Shown here: positions 31,593 through 32,520 of the stretch, in pieces | Layout: each line of letters starts with the position of its first letter | How positions within the stretch are numbered: position 1 is the first letter of the stretch | Assembly: GCA_947174015.1 (NCBI GenBank) | Contig: CAMWHJ010000032.1 | Location: 1-32,520, forward strand | Reading direction: 5' to 3' | Origin: an uncultured Lachnospiraceae bacterium | GTDB taxonomy: Bacteria > Bacillota > Clostridia > Lachnospirales > Lachnospiraceae | DNA length: 32,520 bases | The notes under the pieces: model-generated | The model's database searches: none | What the model was told of the DNA's origin: nothing | What the model saw: only the letters and a program-made list of their open reading frames with translations | Position numbers and translations under genes: made by a program

Positions 31593-32297
31593 TTATACAG
31601 AATAATCAAATTTCCCACCGGTCTTTTGCACATTTTCCGGCAGAATATTATCCCAGTTTATTTCCTTAATCTTTTCTATAAGTTCTTCCATGGTATCTGC
31701 CTGAACAGTCGTTTTCTTTATTTTACCCTCGGCTGCCTTTTTCTCTGCCTTCTTTTCTTCTTCCTTTTTCTGGGCTTTCTTCTCTTCCTGAGATTTTTCT
31801 ACATTTTCCTTCTGTTTTGCAGTGGATTTTTCCAACTCTGCAAAATAAGATATGGTTCCGTCCTCTTTAAAAACCATACCTATATTTTTCACATTCTCCG
31901 CATCCTCTCCCAGAGATTCCTTGATTTCATCCATTTTTCCGGTGGCCTCATCAATCATGCCAATATATTTTGCCTTAATATCCTCATCTGCAGCCATCTG
32001 CTCCAAAGTTTCGGTATCAAAGAGCACGCTGTATTGCTTTGTTCCTCTGGAAAGATAAGCTTGTGCCTCCTCATCTGTCTCATAATCTGCCACAAATAAG
32101 TCCATATTGACATACTTTTTCTTTAACTCTTCTAACAATGCCTTTGCCTGTCTGCTCAGCTTTGGTTCACTTAACGGATCCGTCTTATCACTTTTTTTGA
32201 CTTTGCTGTCCTCAGTTTTGTCCTCGTTCTTTTTTTTCTGCACTGTAGATTGGTATAAATTGCTTTGATATACACTGTAATTTGAAACCTTATCCAT
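31593..32297 (-). CDS. DUF6033-like coiled-coil protein of unknown function
   Basis: The 234-aa product (from ATG at 32297, preceded by GGAGG eight bases upstream) has a Lys/Asp-rich N-terminal region and a central globular-looking part (about residues 45-150, LSRQAKALLEELKKKYVNMDLFVADY). A strongly charged coiled coil follows (about 155-200, runs of KKEEEKKAEKK). The ending resembles TMEELIEKIKEINWDNILPE. There is no signal peptide or membrane segment. I recall similar proteins named DUF6033 in Lachnospiraceae; no function is known. The neighbourhood gives no clue, as it is a single-gene unit. Confidence 0.65.
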   Translation of the reverse strand: MDKVSNYSVYQSNLYQSTVQKKKNEDKTEDSKVKKSDKTDPLSEPKLSRQAKALLEELKKKYVNMDLFVADYETDEEAQAYLSRGTKQYSVLFDTETLEQMAADEDIKAKYIGMIDEATGKMDEIKESLGEDAENVKNIGMVFKEDGTISYFAELEKSTAKQKENVEKSQEEKKAQKKEEEKKAEKKAAEGKIKKTTVQADTMEELIEKIKEINWDNILPENVQKTGGKFDYSV

Positions 32298-32427
32298 ATG
32301 CTTTCCCTCCATTTCAATATAAAACATTATTTACTTTCCATAAAAAATAAAAAGTACTGCGAAACTATCCTTTTTCTATTTATCGGACAAAACCATATAT
32401 TTCCTAAGAGGTATAATTACATTTTTT

Positions 32428-32520
32428 GTAACTATTCCGTACCTTCATAGTTACAAGCAAAAAAACATGCAAAATTGTTTTTCGGGTATTGCACCCATGA
32501 AAATTGCTACGCAATGGGTG
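32428..32520 (+). repeat. MITE-like repeat, copy E (left end, runs off the window)
   Basis: The copy starts GTAACTATTCCG and follows the long form (copies B and D), including the internal TTTTCGGGTATTGCACCCAT block, up to the window edge. It has more point differences than copies B and C (for example CCG in the terminal repeat), suggesting an older insertion. It lies 130 bp upstream of the DUF6033-like start codon. Confidence 0.85.

Overview
The window looks like chromosomal DNA of a low- to mid-GC, probably spore-forming Clostridia, most likely a Lachnospiraceae gut commensal. The basis is family resemblance: a DUF1385 membrane protein next to prmC-prfA, rho followed by rpmE, a DUF6033-like protein, an EcsC-family protein, an ECF sigma/DUF4179 pair and an M23 peptidase family that I recognise from this group. 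The species was not determined.

Layout. 60-3059 (minus) is an NAD-salvage operon: nicotinamidase-like hydrolase, a short PRPP synthetase and a nicotinamide phosphoribosyltransferase, behind one good promoter flanked by two similar palindromes. 3425-4219 is an EcsC-family protein. 4432-8413 is the most striking locus: a membrane-anchored M23 (LytM-type) peptidase gene split inside its catalytic domain by a ~2.9-kb element that encodes a large serine recombinase and two very small proteins. A 14-bp direct repeat lies at both junctions, and removing one repeat plus the intervening DNA restores a 368-codon frame with all zinc ligands. The element's inner ends form a near-perfect inverted repeat, the architecture of a serine-integrase attP. 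A 52-aa conserved small protein follows the peptidase. 8748-9371 is an SGNH hydrolase. 9449-14533 is a five-gene NikABCDE/DppABCDF-type ABC importer, preceded by a terminator-like leader hairpin and a DUF362 ferredoxin protein. 16151-17856 is an ECF sigma factor with its DUF4179 partner. 18351-21896 holds three paralogous secreted proteins, each with two CBM21-like (starch-binding type) modules and no enzyme domain, with near-identical signal peptides, related promoters and the same terminator stem; a lipoprotein gene lies between the first and second on the other strand. 21954-22742 is a metallophosphatase.

22775-26148 is an AT-rich island carrying a HaeIII/NgoPII-type (GGCC) restriction-modification pair and a degenerate tyrosine-recombinase-like protein. 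It is inserted exactly at the 3' end of prfA, whose last ~41 bp are duplicated at the far end of the island. Beyond it lies the housekeeping block prfA-prmC-DUF1385, then rpmE, rho and a DUF6033-like gene.

A family of small non-coding repeats (about 133-211 bp, with terminal inverted repeats GTAACTRTTCAG and several internal hairpins) occurs at five places, two of them truncated by the window edges, plus two solo fragments. Two copies show 8-9 bp target duplications, so this is a MITE-like element. One copy landed in the attL arm of the serine-recombinase element and another lies just upstream of its recombinase gene.
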